Both the position numbers and the translations under genes were made by a program. A stretch of 64,000 bases of DNA, taken from NCBI RefSeq assembly GCF_010993975.1, contig NZ_JAACZO010000003.1, positions 62,001-126,000 on the forward strand, written 5' to 3'. Numbering within the stretch: position 1 is the stretch's first letter; each line of letters opens with the position of its first letter. This DNA comes from Halomonas faecis (GTDB taxonomy: Bacteria > Pseudomonadota > Gammaproteobacteria > Pseudomonadales > Halomonadaceae). Positions 16,630-24,791 of the stretch are shown here, piece by piece. Under the pieces are notes generated by a model. It saw only the letters and a list, made by a program, of their open reading frames with translations, did not search any database and was not told the origin of the DNA.

Positions 16630-18003
16630 TCACACGTGGCGCAGGTACCAGTCGTACTCGAGCTTGCTGACCGCCTGCATGGCCTGGTCCCGCTCGGCAC
16701 GGCGGTTGGCCAGGAAGACCGCGAGGAAGTCCGCGCCTAGCGCCTCGGCCAAGGGGTCGCTCTGTTCCAACAGGTCCAGGGCCTGTCGCCAGCTGTTGGT
16801 AAGGCTGGGCGCAACCTGGTCGTAGGCGTTGCCGGTGATGGCGGACGGCGGTGTCAGTCGTCGTCGAAGCCCGTGGTCGATGGCGCCGAGCAGGGTTGCC
16901 AGCAGTAGGTAGGGATTGACATCGGCGCCGGCCACTCGGTGCTCGATGCGCCGCGCCGCGTTGGACCCCGAGGGGATGCGCAGCGCCACCGAACGGTTGT
17001 CGTAGCCCCAGGTCGGGGCCATGGGCACATAGAGCCCGGGCTGGAAGCGGCGAAAGGAGTTGAGGTTGGGGGCGAAGAGCGCCATCGAGGCCGGCATCAG
17101 CTCGAGCAGGCCGGCCACGGCGTGCTGCATCTGCGGCGAGCCGAGCGGGTCGCCGTCTTCGGCCGCGAAGACGTTGTTTCCCGCCTCGTCGAGCAGGCTG
17201 ATGTGCACGTGAGTGCCGTTGCCGGCCTCCTGGCCATAGGGCTTGGCCATGAAGGTCGCCTCGAAGCCATGGTGCAGGGCCACGCCCTTGATCAGGCGCT
17301 TGAGCAGCACCGCGCTGTCGCAGGCCGCGAGCGCATCATCGCAGTGGATCAGGTTGATCTCGAACTGTCCTGGGGCACACTCCTTGAGGGCAGTGTCCAG
17401 CGGCAGCTGCTGGGTTCGGGCGGCGGCGTGGATCTCCTCGAGCAGCTCGGCATACTCGTCGAGCTCGTTGATCGAATAGAGCTGGCTCTGCGCGGCGCGC
17501 TCGCCGGTCGCCGGCGAGCAGGGCGGCTGGACCATGCCCAGGGCGTCTCGGCGTCGGTCGACGAGGCTGAACTCCATCTCCACGGCCACCACCGGGGTCA
17601 ACCCGGCGCGATGCAACCGCTCCAGCACCCGGGCGAGCACCTGGCGAGGATCGGCGAAGAACGGGGTTCCGTCGGCCTCGGTCATGGTCATCAGCAGCTG
17701 CGCCTGGCGAGCGTCACGCAGCCAGGGGCTAGGCATCAGGCTGCCCGCCACGGGGCGGCAGACCCGGTCGCTATCGCCAATCGAGAGGCCCAGGCCCGTG
17801 GCTTCGATGGTATTGCCCAGGATATCCAAGGCGAACACCGAAGCCGGCAGGTTGACTCCGTCGCGGTAGGCCTTCTCGAGATTGTCGCGGGGGATGCGCT
17901 TGCCGCGCAGCACGCCGTTCAGGTCGCTGATCAGCAGGTCGACGCTGTCGATGTCAGGATGGCGGTCGAGGAAGTCGCGGGCTTCATCGGCAAGGGAGGA
18001 CAT
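16630..18003 (-). CDS. puuA: Glutamine-synthetase-family gamma-glutamylpolyamine ligase (second copy)
   Basis: Predicted ATP-dependent ligase forming gamma-glutamylputrescine or a related conjugate, 457 residues. It has VDLLISDLNGVLRGKRIP at the N-terminus, EMEFSLVD, ECAPGQFEINL, FMAKPYGQEAGNGTHVHIS, NLNSFRRF and RIPSG in the glutamine synthetase order. The start at 18003 is chosen because AGGTGG lies 5-10 bases upstream; a longer frame to 18072 overlaps the predicted promoter. Differences from the copy at 3574 in the barrel loops suggest a different amine preference. It is divergent from puuD-spuC-puuC, sharing a 255-base control region. Confidence 0.87.
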   Translation of the reverse strand: MSSLADEARDFLDRHPDIDSVDLLISDLNGVLRGKRIPRDNLEKAYRDGVNLPASVFALDILGNTIEATGLGLSIGDSDRVCRPVAGSLMPSPWLRDARQAQLLMTMTEADGTPFFADPRQVLARVLERLHRAGLTPVVAVEMEFSLVDRRRDALGMVQPPCSPATGERAAQSQLYSINELDEYAELLEEIHAAARTQQLPLDTALKECAPGQFEINLIHCDDALAACDSAVLLKRLIKGVALHHGFEATFMAKPYGQEAGNGTHVHISLLDEAGNNVFAAEDGDPLGSPQMQHAVAGLLELMPASMALFAPNLNSFRRFQPGLYVPMAPTWGYDNRSVALRIPSGSNAARRIEHRVAGADVNPYLLLATLLGAIDHGLRRRLTPPSAITGNAYDQVAPSLTNSWRQALDLLEQSDPLAEALGADFLAVFLANRRAERDQAMQAVSKLEYDWYLRHV

Positions 18004-18043
18004 GGGGCCACCTATCGGCTTTGGGTCGTTGTTCGAGGCTGTC

Positions 18044-18072
18044 ATCTTTGAAGCACACACCAATGTTGTCAA
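18044..18072 (-). promoter_or_regulatory. puuA: Predicted sigma-70 promoter for the second puuA
   Basis: On the minus strand a perfect -35 TTGACA (18072-18067), a 17-base spacer and a weak -10 AAAGAT (18049-18044) lie about 40 bases before the start codon. The surrounding 18056-18240 is notably AT-rich for this genome. Confidence 0.4.
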
Positions 18073-18128
18073 ATCTTTTACGCATGTCGCCAGACTTCGA
18101 TGGCCTTTCGATTGCGTGATACTGTTTT

Positions 18129-18214
18129 TTAATCAATAAGTACAGCTGGTAAAGAGAACTTTTGGCCTAGAGGCCTCGGCAGGGGTTGGCAAGATTAATC
18201 AACGGCGATATGTT
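18129..18214 (+). promoter_or_regulatory. puuD: Predicted puuD promoter with repeated TTAATCAA
   Basis: TTGGCA (18186-18191), a 17-base spacer and TATGTT (18209-18214) form a reasonable promoter 45 bases before puuD. The 8-mer TTAATCAA occurs at 18129-18136 and again at 18195-18202, the second inside the promoter spacer. This repeat is a candidate operator for PuuR or another amine-responsive repressor. Confidence 0.4.
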
Positions 18215-18258
18215 GAGAAAAGCATAACAATCATCATGCGTGTTCCGAGGAGACCGCC

Positions 18259-19026
18259 ATGCGCACTCGACCCTTGGTAGGCGTGATCGCCTGTCGTCGC
18301 GAGGTGGAAGGCCACCCCGCGCACATGGTCACCGATAAGTACCTCTCCGCCTTGCGCGATTATGGCCTGGCGCCGGTGATCCTGCCCGTATGGGAGGACG
18401 CCGTGGAGAGCGAGCTGCTGGGATCGCTCGACGGCCTGCTGCTCACCGGCAGCTACACCAATGTGGAGCCGCAGCGTTACGGTGCCGAACGTGCCCCGGA
18501 GAACGCCCGGGATGACACCCATCGCGATGCCGCGGCGCTGGGCTGGATTCCCGCTGCCCTCGACCTGGAGCTGCCGCTGCTGGGCATCTGTCGCGGCTTA
18601 CAGGAGCTCAACGTGGCCTTCGGCGGTACCCTTCACCAGGCGGTGCAGCGGGTGCCGGGCATGCTTGATCATCGTGAGCCGGAGGGCGATCGCGAGGCGA
18701 AGTATGCCCCGAGCCATGACATCACCCTGGTGCCCGGTGGACGGCTTGCCGCGCTCCATCCCGAGCCGGCGTCCCGGGTCAACTCCCTGCACCAGCAGAG
18801 CATCGCCGAGCTGGGGCCCGGCCTCGTCGCCGAAGCCTTGGCGCCGGACGGGCTCGTTGAGGCGATATCGGTCTCCGGCGCCCCGGGCTTCGCGATGGCG
18901 GTGCAGTGGCACCCCGAGTGGAAGCCCCGCGAGCACCCGCTCTACGACGCCCTTTTCCGGGCCTTCGCTGCAGCCTGTGACGTCCATCGCGGTGCCCGCA
19001 TCCCGTTATCCGCCGTCGACGCCTGA
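18259..19026 (+). CDS. puuD: Gamma-glutamyl-GABA hydrolase (peptidase C26)
   Basis: Class I glutamine-amidotransferase-like hydrolase that releases GABA and glutamate from gamma-glutamyl-GABA, the last step specific to the Puu pathway. The 255 residues carry the nucleophile Cys111 in LLGICRGLQELN and the His/Glu pair in QWHPEW near residue 217. Length matches E. coli PuuD (254). The ATG has GAGGAGACCGCC upstream. It heads an operon with an aminotransferase 28 bases downstream and an aldehyde dehydrogenase. Confidence 0.93.
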   Translation: MRTRPLVGVIACRREVEGHPAHMVTDKYLSALRDYGLAPVILPVWEDAVESELLGSLDGLLLTGSYTNVEPQRYGAERAPENARDDTHRDAAALGWIPAALDLELPLLGICRGLQELNVAFGGTLHQAVQRVPGMLDHREPEGDREAKYAPSHDITLVPGGRLAALHPEPASRVNSLHQQSIAELGPGLVAEALAPDGLVEAISVSGAPGFAMAVQWHPEWKPREHPLYDALFRAFAAACDVHRGARIPLSAVDA

Positions 19027-19054
19027 GGCCGTCGTCCCGACCCGGAGGAGTATC

Positions 19055-20431
19055 ATGTCGCATTCGCTTCAGGCACTGGATCGTGCTCACCACCTTCACC
19101 CCTTCACCGACTTCAAGGCTCTGGGAGAAGAGGGCAGTCGCATTATCACCCATGCCGAGGGTGTCTACATCCACGACAGTGAAGGCCATCGGATTCTCGA
19201 CGGCATGGCCGGGCTGTGGTGCGTCAATCTGGGCTATGGCCGCGAAGAGCTCGTCGCTGCGGCCAGCGCGCAGATGCGCGAACTGCCTTACTACAACAAT
19301 TTCTTCAAGACGACGCATCCGCCGGCCGTGAAGCTCGCTGAGACGCTGTGTCGTCTGGCGCCGCCCCACGTCAATCATGTCTTCTTTACCGGCTCCGGTT
19401 CCGAGGCCAACGATACCGTGCTGCGCATGGTGCGACGTTTCTGGGCGCTGCAGGGCAAGCCGCGCAAGCAGTGGGTGGTCGCTCGCGAGAACGCCTACCA
19501 CGGTTCCACCGTTGCCGGCATGAGTCTGGGCGGCATGGCGCCGATGCACGCTCAGGGCGGTCCGCTGGTGCCGGGTATCGCCCACGTCCGCCAGCCCTAC
19601 TGGTTTGACGAAGGGCGAGGCCGGGACCCTGTGGCCTTCGGCCGCGAGTGTGCTGCTGCCATCGAAGCGAAGATCCAGGAGTTGGGGGAAGATAACGTCG
19701 CTGCCTTCATTGCCGAGCCCGTGCAGGGTGCCGGCGGGGCCATCATTCCGCCGGAAAGCTACTGGCCGGCGGTGAAGACGGTACTGGCGAAGCACGACAT
19801 TCTGCTGGTGGTCGACGAGGTGATCTGCGGTTTCGGACGTCTCGGTGAATGGTTCGGTAGCCAGCACTACGACCTCGAGCCCGATCTGATGCCGATTGCC
19901 AAGGGGCTCTCGTCCGGCTATCTGCCCATCGGGGGCGTGCTGGTGGGGGATCGGGTGGCCGATACGCTGATCGAAGCGGGCGGCGAGTTTTTCCACGGCT
20001 TCACCTATTCTGGCCATCCGGTCTGCGCCGCCGTGGCATTGAAGAATCTCGAACTGATGGAAACCGAGGACGTGGTGGAACGCGTTCGCGACGATATCGG
20101 CCCCTACCTCGCCAAGCGCTGGGGCGAACTGACCGATCACCCGCTGGTCGGCGAGGCGCGTTCGCTGGGGCTGATCGGCGCCCTGGAGCTGATCGATCCG
20201 GCCTGCGGCGAGCGTTTTCCCAAGACGTGGGGAGCGGGCAACCTGTGCCGGGACATCAGCTTTGCAGCCGGCCTGGTGATGCGCTCGGTGGGTGATACGA
20301 TGATCATTTCGCCGCCTCTAGTCATCACCCGCGAGCAGGTCGACGAGCTGGTTGGCCTGGCCCGCCAGGCGCTGGACGAAACCGCTGAACGTCTGGCCCA
20401 TCAACCCCATACAAAGGAGAAATCCGCATGA
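19055..20431 (+). CDS. spuC: Class III aminotransferase, putrescine-pyruvate type
   Basis: PLP enzyme of 458 residues expected to transfer an amino group from putrescine (or another diamine, or beta-alanine) to pyruvate, giving 4-aminobutanal. PLP determinants: GSGSEAND phosphate-binding loop, AYHGST, Asp254 in LLVVDEVICGFGR and the Schiff-base Lys283 in PIAKGLSSGYLP. The N-terminus (HHLHPFTDFKAL) is typical of the SpuC/omega-transaminase group. The ATG follows CGGAGGAG. The stop overlaps the aldehyde dehydrogenase start as ATGA, implying the aldehyde is passed to that enzyme. This gives a transamination route parallel to gamma-glutamylation. Confidence 0.88.
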   Translation: MSHSLQALDRAHHLHPFTDFKALGEEGSRIITHAEGVYIHDSEGHRILDGMAGLWCVNLGYGREELVAAASAQMRELPYYNNFFKTTHPPAVKLAETLCRLAPPHVNHVFFTGSGSEANDTVLRMVRRFWALQGKPRKQWVVARENAYHGSTVAGMSLGGMAPMHAQGGPLVPGIAHVRQPYWFDEGRGRDPVAFGRECAAAIEAKIQELGEDNVAAFIAEPVQGAGGAIIPPESYWPAVKTVLAKHDILLVVDEVICGFGRLGEWFGSQHYDLEPDLMPIAKGLSSGYLPIGGVLVGDRVADTLIEAGGEFFHGFTYSGHPVCAAVALKNLELMETEDVVERVRDDIGPYLAKRWGELTDHPLVGEARSLGLIGALELIDPACGERFPKTWGAGNLCRDISFAAGLVMRSVGDTMIISPPLVITREQVDELVGLARQALDETAERLAHQPHTKEKSA

Positions 20432-21930
20432 GCGCCCAGCAGCGTCCCGAGAGCCGTGCCGACTGGCAGGCCCTAGCCGACTCCTTGACCTTCGAGTCTC
20501 GCGCCTTCATCGACGACGACTTTGCGGCAGCGGCCAGCGGCGAGACCTTCGAATCGCGCAACCCGGCAACCGGCGAGCTCCTGGCCGAGGTGGCGAGCTG
20601 CGATGCCCCGGATGCCGAGCGCGCGGTGGCTGCCGGACGCGCCGCCTTCGCCGCTGGCGGCTGGTCGCGCCTGGCTCCCGGCAAGCGCAAGAAGATCCTG
20701 CTGCGGCTTGCCGAGCTGATGGAAGCCCACAAGGACGAGCTGGCACTGCTCGACACGCTCGACATGGGCAAGCCGATCGGCAGTTCCCTCGGCGACATGG
20801 CCGGTGCCATCGCTTGCTTGCGCTACAACGCCGAGGCCATCGACAAGGTCTTCGGCGAGGTGGCGCCCACCGGCGAGGAAAGCCTGGCGCTGGTGCTGCG
20901 TGAGCCGCTCGGTGTGGTGGCTTCCATCGTGCCGTGGAATTTCCCGCTGATGATGACCGCGTGGAAGATCGCGCCGGCACTGGCCGCCGGCAACAGCGTC
21001 ATCCTCAAGCCCTCGGAGAAGTCGCCCCTCTCGGCGCTGCGGCTCGCCCAGCTGGCCCAGCAGGCGGGCCTGCCGCGCGGTGTCTTCCAGGTGCTGCCGG
21101 GTTTTGGCCATACCGTGGGCAAGGCATTGGCGCTCTCCATGGAGGTCGACTGCCTCTCCTTCACCGGCTCCACCGCCACCGGCAAGCAGCTGATGCAATA
21201 TGCCGGGCAGTCCAACCTCAAGCGGGTCTACCTGGAGTGCGGCGGCAAGAGTCCCAACCTGATCTTTGCCGACTGCAAAAACCTCGACCGGGTAGCCAAG
21301 CATGCCGCGGCGGCCATCTTCCACAATCAGGGAGAGGTGTGCATCGCGGGTTCACGTCTGTTGGTCGAGAACAGCATCCGCGAAGCGTTCGTCGACAAGG
21401 TGCTGGCCGCTGCCGAGACCATGCAGCCGGGCGACCCTCTCGATCCCGACAGTTTCATGGGAGCCATCGTCGACGAGACTCAGCACCGCCGTATCCTCGA
21501 CTACATTCGCCAGGGGGTGGAAGCGGGGGCCCGGTTGCGCACCGGTGGCCAGGCGCTGTCCGGGCCGGGCCTGTTCATTCCGCCAACGGTGTTCGACGGC
21601 GTGACGCCGGCGATGGCCATCGGCCGTGAGGAAGTCTTCGGCCCGGTGCTCTCGGTGTTCGGTTTCGACAGCGAGGAAGAGGCCATCGAACTGGCCAACG
21701 ACAGCGTCTACGGCCTTGCGGCTGGCCTGTGGAGCCAGGACATCGACCGCATCATGCGCGTGACGCGCCGACTCCATTCGGGCCAGGTGTTCGTCAACAA
21801 CTGGGCCGGCGGTGACCAGACCGTGCCTTTCGGTGGCGTCAAGCAGTCGGGTAACGGCCGCGACAAGTCGATGCACTCGCTGCAGGAGTACTCGGAACTC
21901 AAGACGGTATGGATGGCGTTGTCGACTTGA
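20428..21930 (+). CDS. puuC: Gamma-glutamyl-gamma-aminobutyraldehyde dehydrogenase
   Basis: NAD(P)-dependent aldehyde dehydrogenase that oxidises gamma-glutamyl-aminobutyraldehyde or 4-aminobutanal to the acid. The 500 residues include Asn171 (IVPWNFPL), Glu270 in LECGGKSPN and the catalytic Cys305 in NQGEVCIAG, all intact. Length matches E. coli PuuC (495). It starts at an ATGA overlap with spuC and ends before a strong hairpin, so puuD-spuC-puuC is probably a complete transcript. Confidence 0.92.
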   Translation: MSAQQRPESRADWQALADSLTFESRAFIDDDFAAAASGETFESRNPATGELLAEVASCDAPDAERAVAAGRAAFAAGGWSRLAPGKRKKILLRLAELMEAHKDELALLDTLDMGKPIGSSLGDMAGAIACLRYNAEAIDKVFGEVAPTGEESLALVLREPLGVVASIVPWNFPLMMTAWKIAPALAAGNSVILKPSEKSPLSALRLAQLAQQAGLPRGVFQVLPGFGHTVGKALALSMEVDCLSFTGSTATGKQLMQYAGQSNLKRVYLECGGKSPNLIFADCKNLDRVAKHAAAAIFHNQGEVCIAGSRLLVENSIREAFVDKVLAAAETMQPGDPLDPDSFMGAIVDETQHRRILDYIRQGVEAGARLRTGGQALSGPGLFIPPTVFDGVTPAMAIGREEVFGPVLSVFGFDSEEEAIELANDSVYGLAAGLWSQDIDRIMRVTRRLHSGQVFVNNWAGGDQTVPFGGVKQSGNGRDKSMHSLQEYSELKTVWMALST

Positions 21931-21951
21931 ATTCAGGGTGAAGTCAGAATT

Positions 21952-21980
21952 GCGACGCCGGCCTCAGAGGCCGGCGTCGC
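21952..21980. terminator. Bidirectional hairpin between puuC and the convergent small gene
   Basis: GCGACGCCGGCC pairs perfectly with GGCCGGCGTCGC around a TCAGA loop (12-bp stem; 21 bases after the puuC stop, 15 bases before the convergent stop). There is no long T-run on either side, so termination may be partial, but position between convergent genes fits a shared terminator. Confidence 0.6.
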
Positions 21981-21995
21981 CGTTGGTGCGATGCT

Positions 21996-22169
21996 TCACG
22001 GGGTCTGTCGTCGCTCCTCGATCTCGGCCAACAAGGCGTCGGCCTCTTCGCTGAACGTGGCATTGGCGCGCATGTCTCCGTTGCGGGCGGCTTCCATGGC
22101 TTGCTTCAGCTTCTGCTCATAGGCTTTCTGCAGCTGGCGGGTCGGGTTGCGCTTGAACCATCCGAACAT
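21996..22169 (-). CDS. Small DUF6435-like protein
   Basis: A 57-residue charged, mostly helical protein beginning MFGWFKRNPTRQLQKAY and ending in an acidic helix (SEEADALLAEIEERR). The opening FGWFKR, short lysine-rich helix and RNGD turn match small conserved gammaproteobacterial proteins I recall as DUF6435; function is unknown. The start at 22169 is fixed by AGGAGAGAGACA directly upstream; the open frame extends further but without a ribosome site. It lies 37 bases downstream of the chemoreceptor stop, in its orientation. Confidence 0.75.
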   Translation of the reverse strand: MFGWFKRNPTRQLQKAYEQKLKQAMEAARNGDMRANATFSEEADALLAEIEERRQTP

Positions 22170-22206
22170 TGTCTCTCTCCTGGTGCGTCGTGGCGCCATG
22201 TCGGGC

Positions 22207-23907
22207 TCAGAAACTGGCCCACTCCGGTTCCGGTCGAGTGCGTTCCGTTCTCGCTGCCGTGGATTGCGGGGTCGGATCCGCGCTTGCATTCAGGCTGGCC
22301 AGGGCGCGATTCACCGCCCGGCTGCTGTCCGGCAATTGGAAGGCCGACATGGCCGCCATCAACTGCTGAGCGTGTTGACGCAGGTTGCCCGAGGCCGTGG
22401 CGCTCTCCTGGACCAGCGCGGCGTTTTGCTGGGTGACCTGGTCCATCTGGGTGACCGCCGTGCCGGCTTCCTCGACGCCGGCACGCTGTTCGGCGCTGGC
22501 GTGGCTGATTTCCTGCATGATCTGGCTGACCCGGCCGATGGCGGCAACGATGTCTTCGGTGGCTTGGCTGGCCTCGGCCGCGCGTTCGTTGCCATGCTTG
22601 ACGCGTTCCCCGTTGCGCTGGATCAGGTCGGTGATCTCCTGGGCGGCGTCGGCGCTGTTCTGGGCCAGCTTGCGCACTTCGGCGGCGACCACGGCAAAGC
22701 CGCGACCGTGTTCGCCGGCCCGCGCCGCTTCCACCGAGGCATTGAGTGCCAGGATGTTGGTCTGGAAGGCTATATCGTCGATGGTGGAGATGATGCTGGC
22801 GATCTCGCTGGAGCTCTCGTCGAGCTCGCGCATGGTTTCGGTGACCTGATGCACGGCCTGGCCGCCGCGCGTGGCCGTGCTGGAGGCGTCTTCGGCTTCA
22901 CGGCTGGCCTGTTCGGCGTTATCGGAGTTCTGGGTCACGGTGCCGTTGAGTTCTTCCATGGCCGAGGCGGTCTGCGTCAGCGCACTGGCCTGTTGCTCGG
23001 TGCGCGAGGCGAGGTCGCTGTTGCCTTCGGCGATCTGTTCGCTGTTGCTGGCCACCGATTCGGCGGCGGCGCGCACCTGGGCGACGATGCCTTGCAGTTG
23101 GCGGGCCATGGAAACCTGAGCGGCCATGATGCTGTGCCGGTCGCCCTGGCGCAGCTGCCCTTCGGTGGCCAGATCGCCACGTCCGATGGCCTCGGCGAAC
23201 GCTTTCACCTCATGCGGCTCGGCGCCCAGTTCACGCAGCAACTGGCGTGACAGGAAGTAGGCGATGAGGCCGCCGATCACCAGAGCGGTCAGGCACAGGC
23301 CCAGCATGAGCATCTGGAAGCCGGAGGCCGTGTTCCGTGCGCTGGCGGTGTCGGTGGCCGTTTCCGCTTCCTGGTGGTCGATGAAGGCGTTGATGTCGTC
23401 GAGCCACTGGAAGAAGGCCGGACCGGCCTGGCTGAGCAGGGCGTTGCGCGCCTCGTCGACGTTGCCGCTTTGGCGAGCGGCAATGATTTCGCCGGCCAGG
23501 GCATTGGTGCGTTCAGCCTGGTTCTCGATGGTATCCAGCAGCCGCTCCTCTTCCCGACTGGCGGCGTGGGCTGCCAGGGTGTCTGCCATGCCTTGGTCGG
23601 CGGCCCGGTAGTCGTCGGCCAGTTTCCGATAGTCGGCTTGCAGGCGTTCCAGTTCTTCCGGCTGTGCGACCAGCGTCATATCGCGCAGCAGGATGGCGCG
23701 GTCATGTACGCTGCCGCGCCAGTCGATGGCATGGCGGAGCTTGACGCCGTTGACGTCGTTGATGGTGGTCAGGTCACGATCGATGCGGTTGACCTGATCG
23801 ATGCCGATGGCGGTGAGAACGACGATCAAAGCGAGGACGGCGGAAAACCCGCCGACGAGGCGGGTGCGGATACCGAGGCGTGCCACTCTGGCCGATAGCG
23901 TTTTCAT
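22207..23907 (-). CDS. Methyl-accepting chemotaxis protein with C-terminal CheR-tether pentapeptide
   Basis: Transmembrane chemoreceptor of 566 residues. It has TM1 (about 15-37), a periplasmic four-helix-bundle-like domain (about 40-195), TM2 (about 198-220), HAMP (about 220-275) and a signalling hairpin with the conserved tip [29 protein letters not shown]. The last residues are EWASF, fitting the x-W-x-x-F tether that docks CheR/CheB on Tar/Tsr-class receptors; a proline/charge-rich linker precedes it. The start at 23907 has AAGGAACGCC upstream. It sits between puuC and puuR, suggesting an amine or related ligand, but this is guilt by association. Confidence 0.9.
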   Translation of the reverse strand: MKTLSARVARLGIRTRLVGGFSAVLALIVVLTAIGIDQVNRIDRDLTTINDVNGVKLRHAIDWRGSVHDRAILLRDMTLVAQPEELERLQADYRKLADDYRAADQGMADTLAAHAASREEERLLDTIENQAERTNALAGEIIAARQSGNVDEARNALLSQAGPAFFQWLDDINAFIDHQEAETATDTASARNTASGFQMLMLGLCLTALVIGGLIAYFLSRQLLRELGAEPHEVKAFAEAIGRGDLATEGQLRQGDRHSIMAAQVSMARQLQGIVAQVRAAAESVASNSEQIAEGNSDLASRTEQQASALTQTASAMEELNGTVTQNSDNAEQASREAEDASSTATRGGQAVHQVTETMRELDESSSEIASIISTIDDIAFQTNILALNASVEAARAGEHGRGFAVVAAEVRKLAQNSADAAQEITDLIQRNGERVKHGNERAAEASQATEDIVAAIGRVSQIMQEISHASAEQRAGVEEAGTAVTQMDQVTQQNAALVQESATASGNLRQHAQQLMAAMSAFQLPDSSRAVNRALASLNASADPTPQSTAARTERTRPEPEWASF

Positions 23908-23988
23908 TGTGGGCGTTCCTTCTGCGTAACGTCGGGGTGGGTGCATGACATCGTGCGACCCTGTGCGTTACCCAGCCTAATACTTATA

Positions 23989-24002
23989 TTGTACTTGTAC
24001 AA
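23989..24002. promoter_or_regulatory. Inverted repeat upstream of the chemoreceptor
   Basis: TTGTAC-TT-GTACAA, a perfect 6-2-6 inverted repeat, lies about 80-95 bases upstream of the chemoreceptor start in an AT-rich patch (23975-24040) that probably holds its promoter. I could not assign a confident -35/-10 pair. The rest of the 253-base gap 23908-24160 shows nothing else. Confidence 0.35.
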
Positions 24003-24160
24003 ATAATTTGTTTTTGTATAGCAAATGACCCAGTAACCCTTCCTCCCCCGCTAACGGCGGATGAGCCATTCACCGACGAGCGATGCCATGGCACTGTTGG
24101 TGGAACGGGGGTTGGTGTAAAGGTGTTGTCAAGGAAGCGTGATCGGGAGGCGCCCCAGCC

Positions 24161-24712
24161 TCAGAAGGTACGGGCCGGGGTGGCGCAGCTGACCAGGCGG
24201 CAGGGAGCCTGGCCCGGATTGCGGAAGCGGTGGGGGACGTTGGTGTCGAAGTAGTAGGCCTCGCCGGGGCCGAGCACGCGGCTTTCGGCGCCGATGGTGA
24301 TTTCGATCTGGCCTTCGAGGACCACGCCGGCTTCCTCCCCCTGGTGGGCGATCATCTCGCGGCCGGTGTCGGCGCCGGCTGGATAGGTTTCGATCATGAA
24401 GGCCAGCGCCCGGCTCTCGCGATTGGCTCCGACCAGCTTGTAGATCACCTGGCCCGAGCCCATGTCGGCCAGCTCGTCGGGCTTGTAGAAGACCTGGTTG
24501 CGACTCTCCAGATCCATGGTGAAGAAGTCGCCGACGCTGATGGGGATGGCGTCGAGAATCTTCTTGAGGGAACTCACCGAGGGGCTGACCTTGCCCTGCT
24601 CGATCAGCGACAGGCTGGAGTGGGTCACGCCGCAGCGCTTGGCGAGTTCCCGCTGAGATATCCCGCGCAGAGTGCGCAGGGCGCGCAATCGGGTGCCGAC
24701 GTCATCGGACAT
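24161..24712 (-). CDS. puuR: XRE-cupin transcriptional repressor PuuR
   Basis: Regulator of 183 residues: an N-terminal lambda-repressor-like HTH (residues about 5-60; GISQRELAKRCGVTHSSLSLIEQG) and a C-terminal cupin (about 105-180; HQGEEAGVVLEG, YYFDTNVPHRFRN). The layout and size match E. coli PuuR (185), which represses puu genes until putrescine binds. The start at 24712 has AAGGAACCCC upstream. It follows gatB by 79 bases in the same direction but a hairpin separates them. Likely targets are the puu promoters at 18044-18214. Confidence 0.88.
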   Translation of the reverse strand: MSDDVGTRLRALRTLRGISQRELAKRCGVTHSSLSLIEQGKVSPSVSSLKKILDAIPISVGDFFTMDLESRNQVFYKPDELADMGSGQVIYKLVGANRESRALAFMIETYPAGADTGREMIAHQGEEAGVVLEGQIEITIGAESRVLGPGEAYYFDTNVPHRFRNPGQAPCRLVSCATPARTF

Positions 24713-24743
24713 CTGGGGTTCCTTGCTGGCGTGAAGTGTCGTT

Positions 24744-24774
24744 GTCGCCACGGGGCGTCGAGCCCCGTGACGAC
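24744..24774 (-). terminator. Hairpin between puuR and gatB
   Basis: CACGGGGC / GCCCCGTG (24749-24756 and 24762-24769) with a GTCGA loop, extended by an outer GTCG / CGAC pair. It lies between the gatB stop and the puuR start, so it may end the gatCAB transcript or act as a puuR leader hairpin. No T-run follows on the minus strand. Confidence 0.45.
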
Positions 24775-24791
24775 CCTCTGGCCGGTGGGGC

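Noticed and set aside
18461-19054. N-terminal extension of the spuC frame through puuD
   Set aside because: Runs through puuD in another frame; the ATG at 19055 has a strong ribosome site and the homologous N-terminus.
22147-23250. 367-residue open frame antisense to the chemoreceptor
   Set aside because: Glycine-rich shadow of the MCP signalling domain with no start signal.
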